Source: Nostoc sp. B(2019) (GTDB lineage Bacteria > Cyanobacteriota > Cyanobacteriia > Cyanobacteriales > Nostocaceae). From it: a stretch of DNA of 64,000 nt. Each line of letters starts with the position of its first letter. Position 1 is the stretch's first letter. Under the pieces are notes generated by a model that did no database searches, was not told where the DNA came from, and saw only the letters and a list, made by a program, of their open reading frames with translations. This document shows, piece after piece, positions 9,245 through 17,696 of this stretch. The translations under genes and the position numbers were made by a program. The stretch is from assembly GCF_010091925.1 (NCBI RefSeq), contig NZ_WVID01000013.1, positions 62,001 to 126,000 of the forward strand, in the 5' to 3' direction.

Positions 9245-10534
9245 CTATAATTCAATCGCTGTCTGCACCTGTAAGTTGGTGAAACTAGCAACTCGCTTAC
9301 TGTCTTCGGGGTTGATGCGAATTTTCACCTCAACTACTCGGCTATCAAGGTTTTCACCAGGCTGGTTACTGAAAACGTTTTGGCGGTTTACCTGCAAGCC
9401 AATTTGGGCAACGGTTCCTCGCAGTTCGCCGGCAAATGCTTGACTGGTAATCGTTGCCTGTTGTCCTAATTTCACTTTACCGATGTCGGTTTGATAAACT
9501 TCTGCTACTGCAACCATTTGGTCTGTTTGCGCTAAGTCTGCAATCCCAGCAGTACTAATTTTTTCTCCAGATCGTGTATGAATTTTGATTATCTGTCCCG
9601 CCATCGGTGCTTTGATGTAAGCTCCCGCCAACTCGGTTTGAGCGTGTTTCTGTGAGGCGATCGCATTCTCAACTTCTGACTGTGCCGCTGCTACATCTAC
9701 AGTTCGGACTTCTACAATACTGGTGAGTGTAGCTTTGGCTTCACTAACTTGCTTGTCACCTGTGGCGTTAGTGCGGGTGAGCGCGGCTTTCGCTTCGGCA
9801 AGTTCTTTGCTTGCTGTGGTGTTAATACGGTTGAGTACTGCTTTGGCTTCGCCCAATTGCTGTTTAGCAGTTTCCACGCTCAAGCCTTTGTTGTCATATA
9901 AAGAATTAGAAATTGCGCCTTCTGTATATAGTTGCTGATAACGCTGATATTCGGCTTGGGCATTGTTTAATTCTGCCGAAAGCTTTTTAATTGTTGCCTC
10001 TTGAGCTATTCTATCTCCTTGCCATTGCGCCTCTATGCGGGCGATCGCTTCTTGTTGGGCTGATTTGTCTCCTTGGGACTGAGCTTGTAAGCGTTCAACA
10101 CTTGCCTGCTGTGCCTGAATTTCTCCAGTTTTTGCGCCGGCTTTCACTTGAGCGAGTTTAGCTTGGGAAACTCTGACTTGTTTTTCAGCCTGTAGTACCG
10201 CAGTTTGCAAGCGATCGCGTGCGTCTAAAATTGCCACAATCTGTCCGGCTTTAACGCGATCACCCTCCTTAACTAGGATTTGGGCAACGCGATCGCCATC
10301 TAAAGCTATGGGTGCAAATAAGCTAATTACTTCTGCTTCTGGTTCTATTCGTCCTAATGCTGCCACTTTTGGTTTGCTAGGCGTGGTTTGTACAGACTCA
10401 GATGAAGCAGTTTGACCAACTTTGCCAAACTGAGAAATACCATAAACAACAATTCCACCTGTAATAGCAGTAGCAGCAATTACTAATGCAATTAACCCTT
10501 TTTTGGGAGCTTTGAATAACAGTTTTTGATTCAT
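9245..10534 (-). CDS. devB: Periplasmic adaptor (HlyD/DevB family)
   Basis: A 429-aa membrane-fusion protein. One N-terminal TM (about 13-33) is followed by a first lipoyl half-motif (RVAQILVKEGDRVKAGQIVA), a long alpha-helical hairpin of heptad Ala/Gln/Glu repeats (about 120-300), and a second lipoyl half and beta-barrel (AYIKAPMAGQIIKIHTRSGE). It would bridge the DevC permease to an outer-membrane TolC channel. It is 54 bp after the TetR gene. The hairpin contains repeated blocks of the type KxLxEAKAxLxRxNxT, suggesting local internal duplication. The ATG at 10534 has a poly-A leader and no clear Shine-Dalgarno, so translation may start weakly or be coupled to upstream transcription. Confidence 0.88.
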   Translation of the reverse strand: MNQKLLFKAPKKGLIALVIAATAITGGIVVYGISQFGKVGQTASSESVQTTPSKPKVAALGRIEPEAEVISLFAPIALDGDRVAQILVKEGDRVKAGQIVAILDARDRLQTAVLQAEKQVRVSQAKLAQVKAGAKTGEIQAQQASVERLQAQSQGDKSAQQEAIARIEAQWQGDRIAQEATIKKLSAELNNAQAEYQRYQQLYTEGAISNSLYDNKGLSVETAKQQLGEAKAVLNRINTTASKELAEAKAALTRTNATGDKQVSEAKATLTSIVEVRTVDVAAAQSEVENAIASQKHAQTELAGAYIKAPMAGQIIKIHTRSGEKISTAGIADLAQTDQMVAVAEVYQTDIGKVKLGQQATITSQAFAGELRGTVAQIGLQVNRQNVFSNQPGENLDSRVVEVKIRINPEDSKRVASFTNLQVQTAIEL

Positions 10535-10588
10535 TTTTTTTAGAAGATTCTAAAGTGTACGAACATTATTCTTATTACTCAATAATTG

Positions 10589-11188
10589 CTAGTCCCCTGA
10601 GTATAATTGACAATTAACTTTTTGATTAGACAAATATGTCGTTATCATTTTACCCAACAAGGCACATTGTTCATAAAAATCAATATTTTCATTACCCCAT
10701 AACCGTTCGAGAATTAAGCCATCAATTAGGCTCAACATAAAGGAAGCAAGCGCCGGATCTTGGATACCCAAAATATCTTTGAGCGCTTGCCGAGATTGAT
10801 CATCAACTCGCTTAAATACTCCATTGCCCCACGGTTCCTTAGAGTCTTGATGCTGACGAAAATCAACTAATATATAAGTTAATTTAATGTAGTAATCTTC
10901 ATTTTTAGAAAGGTATTTTCCTAGTGCTTCCATTTGTTCTTGGAGCGTTTTTGCCCCTTCCAACTCAGCTATTGCCATTAGCATTTCTTGTTGATTAATC
11001 TCTTCCACCAATTGCTCAAATAAAGTTTGTTTGCTAGGAAAGTAGTGGTACAGCGTACCAGTAGAAACTCCTAACCCCTGAGCAATTTGGCGCATAGTGA
11101 TGGAACCGTAGCCTTTTTGAGCAAATAAGTCAAAGCACTTACCGAGCAGTTCTTTACGGTATAGCTCATGGTCAACAATCTTAGGCAT
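10589..11188 (-). CDS. TetR-family transcriptional regulator
   Basis: A 199-aa TetR repressor. The HTH is clear at about residues 25-50 (SITMRQIAQGLGVSTGTLYHYFPSKQTLFE). The C-terminal ligand domain is helical with no recognisable ligand signature. It heads the exporter operon and is likely its own and the exporter's regulator. A short perfect palindrome (AACGCTCGTT) lies 20 bp upstream of its start and could be its operator. The inducer might be the exported compound. Confidence 0.87.
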   Translation of the reverse strand: MPKIVDHELYRKELLGKCFDLFAQKGYGSITMRQIAQGLGVSTGTLYHYFPSKQTLFEQLVEEINQQEMLMAIAELEGAKTLQEQMEALGKYLSKNEDYYIKLTYILVDFRQHQDSKEPWGNGVFKRVDDQSRQALKDILGIQDPALASFMLSLIDGLILERLWGNENIDFYEQCALLGKMITTYLSNQKVNCQLYSGD

Positions 11189-11969
11189 GATTAGGTTTAT
11201 TTATATCGAACGCTCGTTATTTATCAGATTAACCTCTCGGCTACTGATTTGTCAAAGCATCACTGGTTGATTTAAATTAAACATAGGTTATGGTCTAACC
11301 TATTTTTAAAATTAATGTAATATTTATTGCTTTTATGAAACGAGTATAGCTATTGGCGATCGCCTGTGACAGATACAGAAGTAAAGTAGCCATACTTTTT
11401 GTTTAGCTACAAATAATGCTTTTATTAAACGTGTCATTGGATTATCCAATGATCAGGTAATAGACTTGTTTATATTAATGATTTCTTTTTAAATGAGAAT
11501 TATATGAAAGTTAAACCAGCTAATAAATAGATAGCTTGCTGATTATCTGTACTAACTATTATTTGGGATTAGGAGATTATCAAAATAGTAGCTATGACAG
11601 TCACTATTGGAGATTTGTTCCCTGCAATCACATCATTGCCCAGGAAAATCCTTGCTTATTAGCTCTCAACCGCATTGAAGAAGTGAACAGGCAATACTTA
11701 TATTTTCAACTCTACAAAAATCAGCCATGAGTAAGAGTACCTTATACAAAATATATGCTGATAATATTTTTGCTAATTGATTTGTCGTCAGTGATCAGCT
11801 TGATATCCTACAGGGGGGTGATTACCGTAAAATTTTAACTCAGAAAGTGTTATACAATAGAGTTGCTTAGTCTCACTAATATATTGATAAAGTGTATGAA
11901 AAAGCTATAAGTCTGGATATCCATACTTAAAAATACAAAATTAACGAGGTTATGGAGGAGGAAATAACC
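11189..11969. other. Intergenic region, 781 bp, divergent promoters
   Basis: This AT-rich gap lies between the leftward TetR operon and the rightward sigma-factor gene. A 64-codon TTG-started frame at 11536-11730 has no ribosome-binding site and is not called. Otherwise nothing is seen beyond presumed promoters and the candidate TetR site. Confidence 0.5.
11209..11218. promoter_or_regulatory. Candidate TetR operator palindrome
   Basis: AACGCTCGTT is a perfect 10-bp inverted repeat located 20 bp upstream of the TetR start codon. A partly related GTACGAAC word occurs between tetR and the adaptor gene near 10558-10565. Autoregulation through such a site is usual for the family; the assignment here is by position only. 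Confidence 0.35.
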
Positions 11970-12992
11970 ATGGGTAACTTAACATCAGCACATGCTGAAG
12001 TTGACAATATGCAGAAAAAAAATCCAGCTATAGATAAAAAACCTCGTCGGGCTACAGATGATATTGTACGTGCTTATCTGCAACAAATTGGGCGAGTAAA
12101 TTTGTTGACTCGTGAACAAGAAATTGTTTTTGCTCAACAAGTGCAGCAAATGATGAATTTACTAGCTGCTCAAGAGGAATTGGTTGTGAAATTAAACCGC
12201 CAACCAACATCGCAAGAATGGGCTGAGCAGACGAATTTAAGTGTTGAGGTACTGGAGCAGCAGCTAAGTCAAGGACACCAAGCCAAGCAGAGAATGATTC
12301 AGGCAAATCTCCGGTTGGTAGTAGCAGTTGCTAAGAAATATCAGCAACGAAACCTGGAATTTATGGATTTAATTCAAGAGGGGACTCTAGGCTTAGAGCG
12401 CGGCGTGGATAAATTTGATCCGACTCTGGGATATAAGTTTTCTACTTATGCTTACTGGTGGATTCGCCAAGGAATCACAAGAGCGATCGCCCAACAAGGA
12501 CGTACAATCCGCTTACCCATTCACATCTTTGAGAAACTAAACAAAATTAAGCGTGTACAACGCGAATTATCTCAACAACTAGGGCGCGTTCCTACTACTA
12601 CTGAAATTGCTAACTCATTATCGCTGACACCCAGCCAAATTCGAGAGTGTTGGTATCTTACCCGTCAACCCTTCTCACTAGAAGCGCGAGTTGGCGAACA
12701 ACAAGATACAGAATTGCAAGACATCCTGGAAGATGACGGACTTTCTCCCGAAGACTACGCTGTTGAGGAATCCCTCCACCAAGACTTACAAGACTTATTG
12801 GCAAAGCTGACTCCCCAGCAGAGAGAAATATTAACCTTGCGTTTTGGCCTTGCTGATGGATATGAACTTTCCTTGGCACAAATTGGCGATCGCATGGGTA
12901 TTAGTCGAGAACGAGTACGCCAGATAGAGCAAAAGGCTCTAACTTTGTTAAGACGGCAAAAAGATCAAGTGCGTAGTTACTTGGCTGTCTGA
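11970..12992 (+). CDS. Group 2 (non-essential primary-type) RNA polymerase sigma factor
   Basis: A 340-aa sigma-70 protein without the region 1.1 of the housekeeping factor. Visible parts are region 1.2 (DIVRAYLQQIGRVNLLTREQE), regions 2.1-2.4 (LRLVVAVAKKYQ, EFMDLIQEGTLGLERGVDKFD, KFSTYAYWWIRQGITRAI), region 3 and region 4.2 (ISRERVRQIEQKALTLLR). This is the cyanobacterial SigB/C/D/E group used for nutrient, dark and stress responses; which paralogue cannot be decided by eye. An upstream ATG at 11952 is in frame, but GGAGGAGG lies 8 bp before ATG 11970, so that start is chosen. A long AT-rich leader precedes it, and no partner is co-oriented closely enough to form an operon. Confidence 0.92.
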   Translation: MGNLTSAHAEVDNMQKKNPAIDKKPRRATDDIVRAYLQQIGRVNLLTREQEIVFAQQVQQMMNLLAAQEELVVKLNRQPTSQEWAEQTNLSVEVLEQQLSQGHQAKQRMIQANLRLVVAVAKKYQQRNLEFMDLIQEGTLGLERGVDKFDPTLGYKFSTYAYWWIRQGITRAIAQQGRTIRLPIHIFEKLNKIKRVQRELSQQLGRVPTTTEIANSLSLTPSQIRECWYLTRQPFSLEARVGEQQDTELQDILEDDGLSPEDYAVEESLHQDLQDLLAKLTPQQREILTLRFGLADGYELSLAQIGDRMGISRERVRQIEQKALTLLRRQKDQVRSYLAV

Positions 12993-13074
12993 GGAAAATG
13001 TACGTATCAACATCTAGGTATAAAATTTAGTTATTGTAGGGGAAAAACCTCATTAATCTCAGAAAAGATTAGAT

Positions 13075-13569
13075 ATGAGCACATCACAAACAGTGCAACA
13101 ATTGCAGGCAGAATGGGTAACGCCGGAAAATTTTCGGCGTTATGGACAGGTAATTTCTGCTAGTCAAGATGGTAAGGCTTGCGATGCGGAAGATGCCAAA
13201 TTAAATCTGCAAAATGGCATTCCCCGATTTTATATTATGCGGTTGCAAGGCAGAGGCCGTAAGTTTCACAAAATTACTCGCCATCTACAATGTACTCAAT
13301 GTTTGGGTTCTTTAGAAGGAAAAGATTGGTTCATTGCAGTTTGTCCTCCTAATAATGATGTGAATGAACCAGCATTAGAGGAGATTGCAGCTTTCCGCAT
13401 TCCAGGAAATTGTTTTATTAAGTTAAATGAAGGCACTTGGCACGCGGGGCCCTATTTTGAGCATGAGGCTGTAGATTTTTATAATTTGGAATTGAGTGAT
13501 ACGAATGTGGTGGATCATTTCACTCATGATTTTCTCAAAAGTCATCAGTTAGAGTTGGAGATGGTTTAG
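13075..13569 (+). CDS. allA: Ureidoglycolate lyase
   Basis: A 164-aa protein of the AllA/DAL3 cupin family, which splits ureidoglycolate into glyoxylate and urea at the end of purine (allantoin) degradation. Supporting segments are the N-terminal ENFRRYGQVIS, HKITRHLQCTQCLGSLEGKDW (metal-ligand-like His residues and a core strand), FIAVCPP and GTWHAGPYF, all typical of the family. It is complete and of usual length. A Rho-independent terminator follows 30 bp downstream. Purine catabolism is supported by the XdhC/MocA pair 2 kb away on the other strand. Confidence 0.85.
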   Translation: MSTSQTVQQLQAEWVTPENFRRYGQVISASQDGKACDAEDAKLNLQNGIPRFYIMRLQGRGRKFHKITRHLQCTQCLGSLEGKDWFIAVCPPNNDVNEPALEEIAAFRIPGNCFIKLNEGTWHAGPYFEHEAVDFYNLELSDTNVVDHFTHDFLKSHQLELEMV

Positions 13570-13599
13570 GTATTCTTTACTTTGTTCAATAATTAATTT

Positions 13600-13620
13600 G
13601 CCTGCATTTTGCAGGCTTTT
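13600..13620 (+). terminator. Rho-independent terminator after allA
   Basis: GCCTGC-ATTTT-GCAGGC followed by TTTT forms a 6-bp GC-rich stem, 5-nt loop and U tract 30 bp after the allA stop. It may also face the convergent hicA gene. Confidence 0.75.
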
Positions 13621-13685
13621 AAGGCTACCGTGTACACATAAATCTTGAAATGTGAACGACTTCCCAGACCATCCTTGCATCCTCT

Positions 13686-13928
13686 TTACAAGAAAAGTTG
13701 ATTCAGAATATCTTCACGTTCTAGATCAAAGTGATTTGCAACATCTCGAAGGATGGAATTGAGTGTTCCGATTTTAATCGGGTTATGAGTAGGAATCGTG
13801 AGGTGATGTTCCCCATTTTCCTGAGTTGTTAAACGGATGTGGCTTCCCGTTTGACGAGTTGCTTCATAGCCTAGTCTGGCAAGAGCCTTGATCAAATCTT
13901 CAGCAGACAAATCTCTTGGTAATTTCAC
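13686..13928 (-). CDS. hicA: HicA-type mRNA interferase toxin
   Basis: An 80-aa double-stranded-RNA-binding-fold toxin. The active-site His30 is in TGSHIRL, and the C-terminal pattern THNPIKIGTLNSILRDV is typical of HicA. It starts at GTG 13928, overlapping the antitoxin stop by 4 bp, so translation is coupled. The order is antitoxin first, toxin second, the reverse of E. coli hicAB but common in cyanobacteria. It cleaves mRNA when freed from HicB. Confidence 0.88.
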   Translation of the reverse strand: MKLPRDLSAEDLIKALARLGYEATRQTGSHIRLTTQENGEHHLTIPTHNPIKIGTLNSILRDVANHFDLEREDILNQLFL

Positions 13929-14134
13929 GAGACAATCACTTCGTCTCGGACAATATGAAGTCGAATTAGCTTAGGACGGCTTTGCTCATTGGGATAGTGA
14001 CACTGAACTGAGTCTCGCACCATCTCACGCAGTGTTTTCAAGTCGTCTGCCTGGGTGAATATCGACTCACCCAAGGCTCTTGCAGTGTAGCCACCATCTG
14101 GATCATCTTCAACCAAAAAAACAATTTCCATCAT
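13925..14134 (-). CDS. hicB: HicB-type antitoxin
   Basis: A 69-aa short HicB with the partial RNase H-like fold: MEIVFLVEDDPDGGYTARAL followed by GESIFTQADDLKTLREMVRD and a VQCHYP motif. It lacks the C-terminal DNA-binding domain of long HicB proteins, so autoregulation, if any, is through the complex. A GTG six codons upstream (14152) is in frame; ATG 14134 or 14131 is preferred because the conserved domain begins there, although neither has a strong Shine-Dalgarno. Confidence 0.85.
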   Translation of the reverse strand: MMEIVFLVEDDPDGGYTARALGESIFTQADDLKTLREMVRDSVQCHYPNEQSRPKLIRLHIVRDEVIVS

Positions 14135-14482
14135 GGACTGTTCATAAGGCACTTAACGCCTAGCTTAACAAACAAGTTACCCGATTCTGTTGAACCGCCT
14201 TCAGTTTTTGCCATAAAGGAGATTGTTGTAATTGGCGAGGAAGGAGCTACGAAAAATTAGGGTTTTACTCCCCTCTCCGCTGAGAGTGAGCCAATGCAAG
14301 GATTTTGGATTTTGGATTTTATATTGACCCCATACATAAATGCAGGGGCTTCACTAAAAATTTTAGATTTTAGATTTGTTCCATGAATAAATTCAGGGGA
14401 CAACTCTTGGAGACGCTGCGCGAACAGACCTGTTTAAATTTTGGATTTTGAATCATTCAATCCAAAATCCAAAATTTAAAAT
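14135..14482. other. Intergenic region, 348 bp
   Basis: This spacer between hicB and the MocA-like gene holds no gene. It is repeat debris: GATTTTGGATTTTGGATTTT words, a fragment with GAGACGCTGCGCGAAC, and the hairpin at 14433-14480. The hicBA promoter should lie at its left end. Confidence 0.55.
14433..14480. repeat. Long AT-rich hairpin (TTTTGGATT-type repeat)
   Basis: Two 20-nt arms around an 8-nt loop pair almost perfectly (TTTAAATTTTGGATTTTG and its complement). The arms consist of the TTTTGGATT word that is repeated in many Nostoc spacers and also occurs at 14298-14318. It sits 3 bp past the mocA-like stop and could end that transcript, although it lacks a GC-rich stem. Confidence 0.6.
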
Positions 14483-15070
14483 CTAAAATTCGGTAATGCA
14501 CAGTTGTTCGTATACTTCTGGGGTGTTAATATCTACAAGTACTGCTGGATGATCAAATTCCACTTTGTAAATCAGTGGATAAAATTCTTTGATAATTTGG
14601 CGTAAACCGAAGGTTTCTTCACGGATATTTTGTAAGTGCGATCGCACCTGATTATTAAATAACAATGGATGCCCCATTTTATCTTTATACATAGGTGCAG
14701 TAATCAATGCTGCATTGTTTATGTGTGATTGCAGTAATCTCTGGTAAATCTCTAATTTCCTAGGTTGATCAACTGCGGAAATTGCTAATACTTCAAAGTC
14801 TTGGGGAATATGTTGTAACCCAGCAAGTAGGGAAGTTGTTTTTCCGGTATTGGCATGAGGATTAATTACAGTTAAACTACCGGGAGGACAATCTTTTTGT
14901 TGATGGCTATTATGTGAACCCAACACCACTACAGGTGTAAAATTCAAATTTAACCACTGTTCTATTTGATAAGTTAATAATGTTTTACCTTCACCCCAAG
15001 GTAGTGAGGTTTTACAAGTTCCCATGCGAGTCGATGCACCGGCTGCTAAAATGATCGCAAAGTGTGTCAA
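14483..15070 (-). CDS. MocA-like molybdopterin NTP-transferase
   Basis: A 195-aa nucleotidyltransferase with the GT-A-type start IILAAGASTRMGTCKTSLPW, which contains the LAAGxSxRMGxxK nucleotide motif. It also has the metal-site-like SAVDQP segment and HPLLFNN. It is most like MocA/CoxI-type molybdenum cofactor cytidylyltransferases (CTP + Mo-molybdopterin), which prepare the cofactor of xanthine-dehydrogenase-type enzymes. The only in-frame start near the domain is TTG 15070, since the next Met is inside the motif. It lies 35 bp downstream of xdhC in the same direction and is almost certainly co-transcribed. MobA (GTP-specific) is the alternative but less likely beside xdhC. Confidence 0.82.
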   Translation of the reverse strand: MTHFAIILAAGASTRMGTCKTSLPWGEGKTLLTYQIEQWLNLNFTPVVVLGSHNSHQQKDCPPGSLTVINPHANTGKTTSLLAGLQHIPQDFEVLAISAVDQPRKLEIYQRLLQSHINNAALITAPMYKDKMGHPLLFNNQVRSHLQNIREETFGLRQIIKEFYPLIYKVEFDHPAVLVDINTPEVYEQLCITEF

Positions 15071-15105
15071 TTAAAATTTTTGATTTAATGTTTCAGTGGG
15101 CAATA

Positions 15106-16068
15106 CTACATTGTCTCAGATAATGAAGCCCCTGTACCACCACGCCGAACTTTAATTAATTCAGCACAGATACTAACTGCAATTTCCTCTGGAGTTAGAG
15201 CACCAATATCTAAACCAATTGGTGCATATATTTTATGTAAAAATTCGGTTGTACAACCTTCTTTTTGCAGCATTTTGTACACAGTATTGACTCTTTTCTT
15301 ACTACCAATCATACCGATATATTGCAGATGATAATTACTTAACAGCCGTAAAACTGCTAAATCTTGCAGATAACCTCTAGTAACTAAAGCAACATATAAA
15401 TTAGGACTTATCTCTAATATTTCCTGAATTGAGCTAATGGGTTGTGCTAGCACCAATGACGCTTCAGGAAATCGTTCTTTTGTGGCAAAGTCTGGGCGAT
15501 CGTCCTGTACAATAACTTGAAAACCTGCTATCTTTGCAATCTGCGCTAAGGAAACTGCAATATGCCCCGCACCAATAATTAACAGCGTTGGTGGTGGTAG
15601 TAAAGGTTCAATTAATCCGGTAGTTTGTAGAGAGGCAATTAAGCAAGGTTCTAGCAGTACATAAGGTTTTTCATCTGTATTAAACGGTGTGACAATTGCC
15701 CCCACTTGCCCAGATGTTAAAATATCTAGAATTTGATTGACTAAATTTAAGCTTTCACTGCCTGACCATAACTCTAACCATACCAGCATTGTGCCTCCAC
15801 AAACGCCTTGAGTTTCGCATTGCGGTACACCAGATAAATCAATTTCTACAAATTGTTTTTCACCTGTTTGCAGTAATTGCAAAGCCTGTCGATAAACTTT
15901 TGCTTCCCCAGCACCACCGCCAATTGTTCCAAATGTTTTTCCATCAGCACTGATGAACATTTTCGCGCCTACTTCCCTAGGTACGGAACCCTTGGTACTG
16001 GTGACAGTGGCTAAAACTACAGCATTTTGTTTTAATGCTGTTGATAGTTTTTGGTAGAAGTTAAGCAT
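15106..16068 (-). CDS. xdhC: XdhC-family molybdenum-cofactor insertion/sulfuration factor
   Basis: A 320-aa protein with both XdhC domains. The N-terminal CoxI-like part has VLATVTSTKGSVPREVGAKM, GTIGGG and a Cys pair in CETQGVCGG. The C-terminal Rossmann-like part begins LLIIGAGHIAVSLAQIAKIA and ends with the APIGLDIGALTPEEIAVSI signature. XdhC binds Mo-cofactor, helps its sulfuration and delivers it to xanthine dehydrogenase. The dehydrogenase itself is not in the window, so the maturation genes here serve a target encoded elsewhere. ATG 16068 is clear. Confidence 0.9.
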   Translation of the reverse strand: MLNFYQKLSTALKQNAVVLATVTSTKGSVPREVGAKMFISADGKTFGTIGGGAGEAKVYRQALQLLQTGEKQFVEIDLSGVPQCETQGVCGGTMLVWLELWSGSESLNLVNQILDILTSGQVGAIVTPFNTDEKPYVLLEPCLIASLQTTGLIEPLLPPPTLLIIGAGHIAVSLAQIAKIAGFQVIVQDDRPDFATKERFPEASLVLAQPISSIQEILEISPNLYVALVTRGYLQDLAVLRLLSNYHLQYIGMIGSKKRVNTVYKMLQKEGCTTEFLHKIYAPIGLDIGALTPEEIAVSICAELIKVRRGGTGASLSETM

Positions 16069-16452
16069 TTAAGCTTTTTGACAGTTCTCGATAATACAAT
16101 AACCCCTGACAAAACGCAATATTACCCACAAGGGTACTATAACAACCTTACCTTGTTTTCTATCATAAAAATTATGAGGATGCGATCGCTCTATCCATTC
16201 TTTTGTAAAAGTATCGAGTTACTATTTGATTTTTCTCTAAGCAGAGTGATACGAGCAGGAAATTGAACCACCCAACCAGATTTATTTATGTATGGTAGTA
16301 AGATTTGAATTATAGTAATACATATTTAAAATCGCTCAATTTTTAACAAAAAATCTATGTTCTTATATTTACTTTACAAAGCAGTAATTAACGCATTTTT
16401 ACGGTATAACATAACCATCAATTCAACAATATTAAATACAAGAGTTTTTTAG
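16069..16452. other. Intergenic region, 384 bp
   Basis: This spacer lies between the divergent xdhC and SDR genes. It is AT-rich and no gene is credible (a short plus-strand frame overlapping the xdhC start is a shadow). It should contain both promoters. Confidence 0.5.
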
Positions 16453-17256
16453 ATGAATACAATAAATCATTTAGACAAACAAAAAACTGCTCTAATTACT
16501 GGCGCATCTGGTGGAATTGGATACGAATTAGCTAAGTTATTTGCTCGTGATGGTTACAATTTGGTATTAGTTGCAAGAAGTGAAGATAAGTTAACTCAAA
16601 TTGCTGAGGAATTCACAAAAAAATCAGGCATAAAAGTTGAAATTATTGTTAAGGATTTATCCGAACCAACAGCCCCGGAAGAAATTTTTACAAAACTACA
16701 ACAAGCAGCTATTAAAGTTGATGTACTGGTGAATAATGCTGGATTTGGCACTTATGGATTCTTTCATGAAACTGATATCACTACAGAACTGGAAATGTTA
16801 CAGGTAAATGTGGTTAGTCTCAGCCATTTAACTAAGCTATTTCTCAAAGATATGGTTAAGCAAGGCTATGGAAAGATATTAAACGTTTCTTCCGGGGCTG
16901 CCTTTCAACCAGGCCCTCTGATGGCAGTTTATTATGCTACAAAAGCCTATGTTCTGTCATTTTCTGAAGCGATCGCAAATGAATTAGAGGGTACAGGTGT
17001 TACAGTGACCGTAATCTGTCCAGGAGCAACAGCATCGGGTTTTCAACAAAGAGCTGCTATGGAAGAATCTAAGCTAGTCGCTAGTCAGAAAATTATGGAT
17101 GCGGAAACTGTAGCTAAGATTGGCTATCGCGGCTTAATGTCAAACAAAACTGTTGTTATCCCTGGTCTGAAAAATAAGTTATTTGCTGAAGCTGTTAGAT
17201 TTACACCCAGAAAAATGGTGGTAAAAATGGTCAGAAGTATGAATAATAAGCAATAA
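16453..17256 (+). CDS. Short-chain dehydrogenase/reductase (classical SDR)
   Basis: A 267-aa NAD(P)-dependent oxidoreductase. The cofactor motif TGASGGIG is at residues 17-24, followed by NNAG, the catalytic Ser in NVSSGAAFQPG, and Tyr-x3-Lys in YYATKAY. An Arg after the second strand (VARSEDKL) suggests NADP(H) preference. It resembles DltE/YqjQ-type ketoreductases. The substrate is unknown. It is 440 bp upstream of the flavin-oxidase cluster on the same strand, so it may or may not belong with it. Confidence 0.88.
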   Translation: MNTINHLDKQKTALITGASGGIGYELAKLFARDGYNLVLVARSEDKLTQIAEEFTKKSGIKVEIIVKDLSEPTAPEEIFTKLQQAAIKVDVLVNNAGFGTYGFFHETDITTELEMLQVNVVSLSHLTKLFLKDMVKQGYGKILNVSSGAAFQPGPLMAVYYATKAYVLSFSEAIANELEGTGVTVTVICPGATASGFQQRAAMEESKLVASQKIMDAETVAKIGYRGLMSNKTVVIPGLKNKLFAEAVRFTPRKMVVKMVRSMNNKQ

Positions 17257-17696
17257 ATATTAACCAATCGCTACCCAAAAATTCTATTCATGGTGTTACG
17301 CTGATGTTTTAAATTCTCCATAGGATTTCAAAGGTGTAATTTTAAAATGTGTTCGTTTTCTTAATGAAGAGTAATTCTCTTGTAAATGTTCCTTAATTAG
17401 GGAATAGAGTAACAAAATGTAAAGTTTTTTTTAACTTGCATAAATCCCTAATTAACTCGGATAACTCTATAGAAGGTATTACTTTAAGTCTCTTTAGCAA
17501 TACCGGATATATCTGTTTTCAAACTTTATTCTTTCATAAATATTATTTAGCAATACTTTTTTTGCGGATTTTGCGGAACCGCCTTGAGCGCTGTTGATGT
17601 ACAACAGCAGTGGTGTTAGAACCCTTCTGATGAGCTTTATTCTCAACGTAGGTGAAGCGTATCTTGCTATGTCCACACATCTAAAGGATTGATGCT
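17257..17696. other. Intergenic region, 440 bp
   Basis: No gene is supported. The region probably holds the promoter of the 17.7-32.6 kb cluster and contains the inverted repeat at 17590-17608. A 60-codon minus-strand frame here lacks protein character and a ribosome-binding site. Confidence 0.5.
17590..17608. promoter_or_regulatory. Perfect inverted repeat upstream of the GMC oxidase gene
   Basis: GCTGTTG-ATGTA-CAACAGC is a 7-bp perfect inverted repeat with a 5-bp centre, 89 bp before the oxidase start codon. Its size fits a dimeric regulator's operator or an RNA hairpin in the leader. There is no U tract, so it is not a standard terminator. Confidence 0.35.

Noticed and set aside
6823-10534. 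Assignment of this operon as the heterocyst glycolipid exporter itself
   Set aside because: Nostocales genomes carry several DevBCA paralogues; the TetR gene and DUF2834 insertion suggest a different copy.
11536-11730. 64-codon plus-strand frame starting at TTG
   Set aside because: No ribosome-binding site, non-ATG start and no family resemblance; it lies in a spacer that should contain the sigma-factor promoter. Left open as possible remnant.
16051-16266. 71-codon plus-strand frame over the xdhC start
   Set aside because: Overlaps the real xdhC start in antisense and has no protein character.
17494-17676. 60-codon minus-strand frame before the GMC gene
   Set aside because: No ribosome-binding site; composition is that of a spacer.
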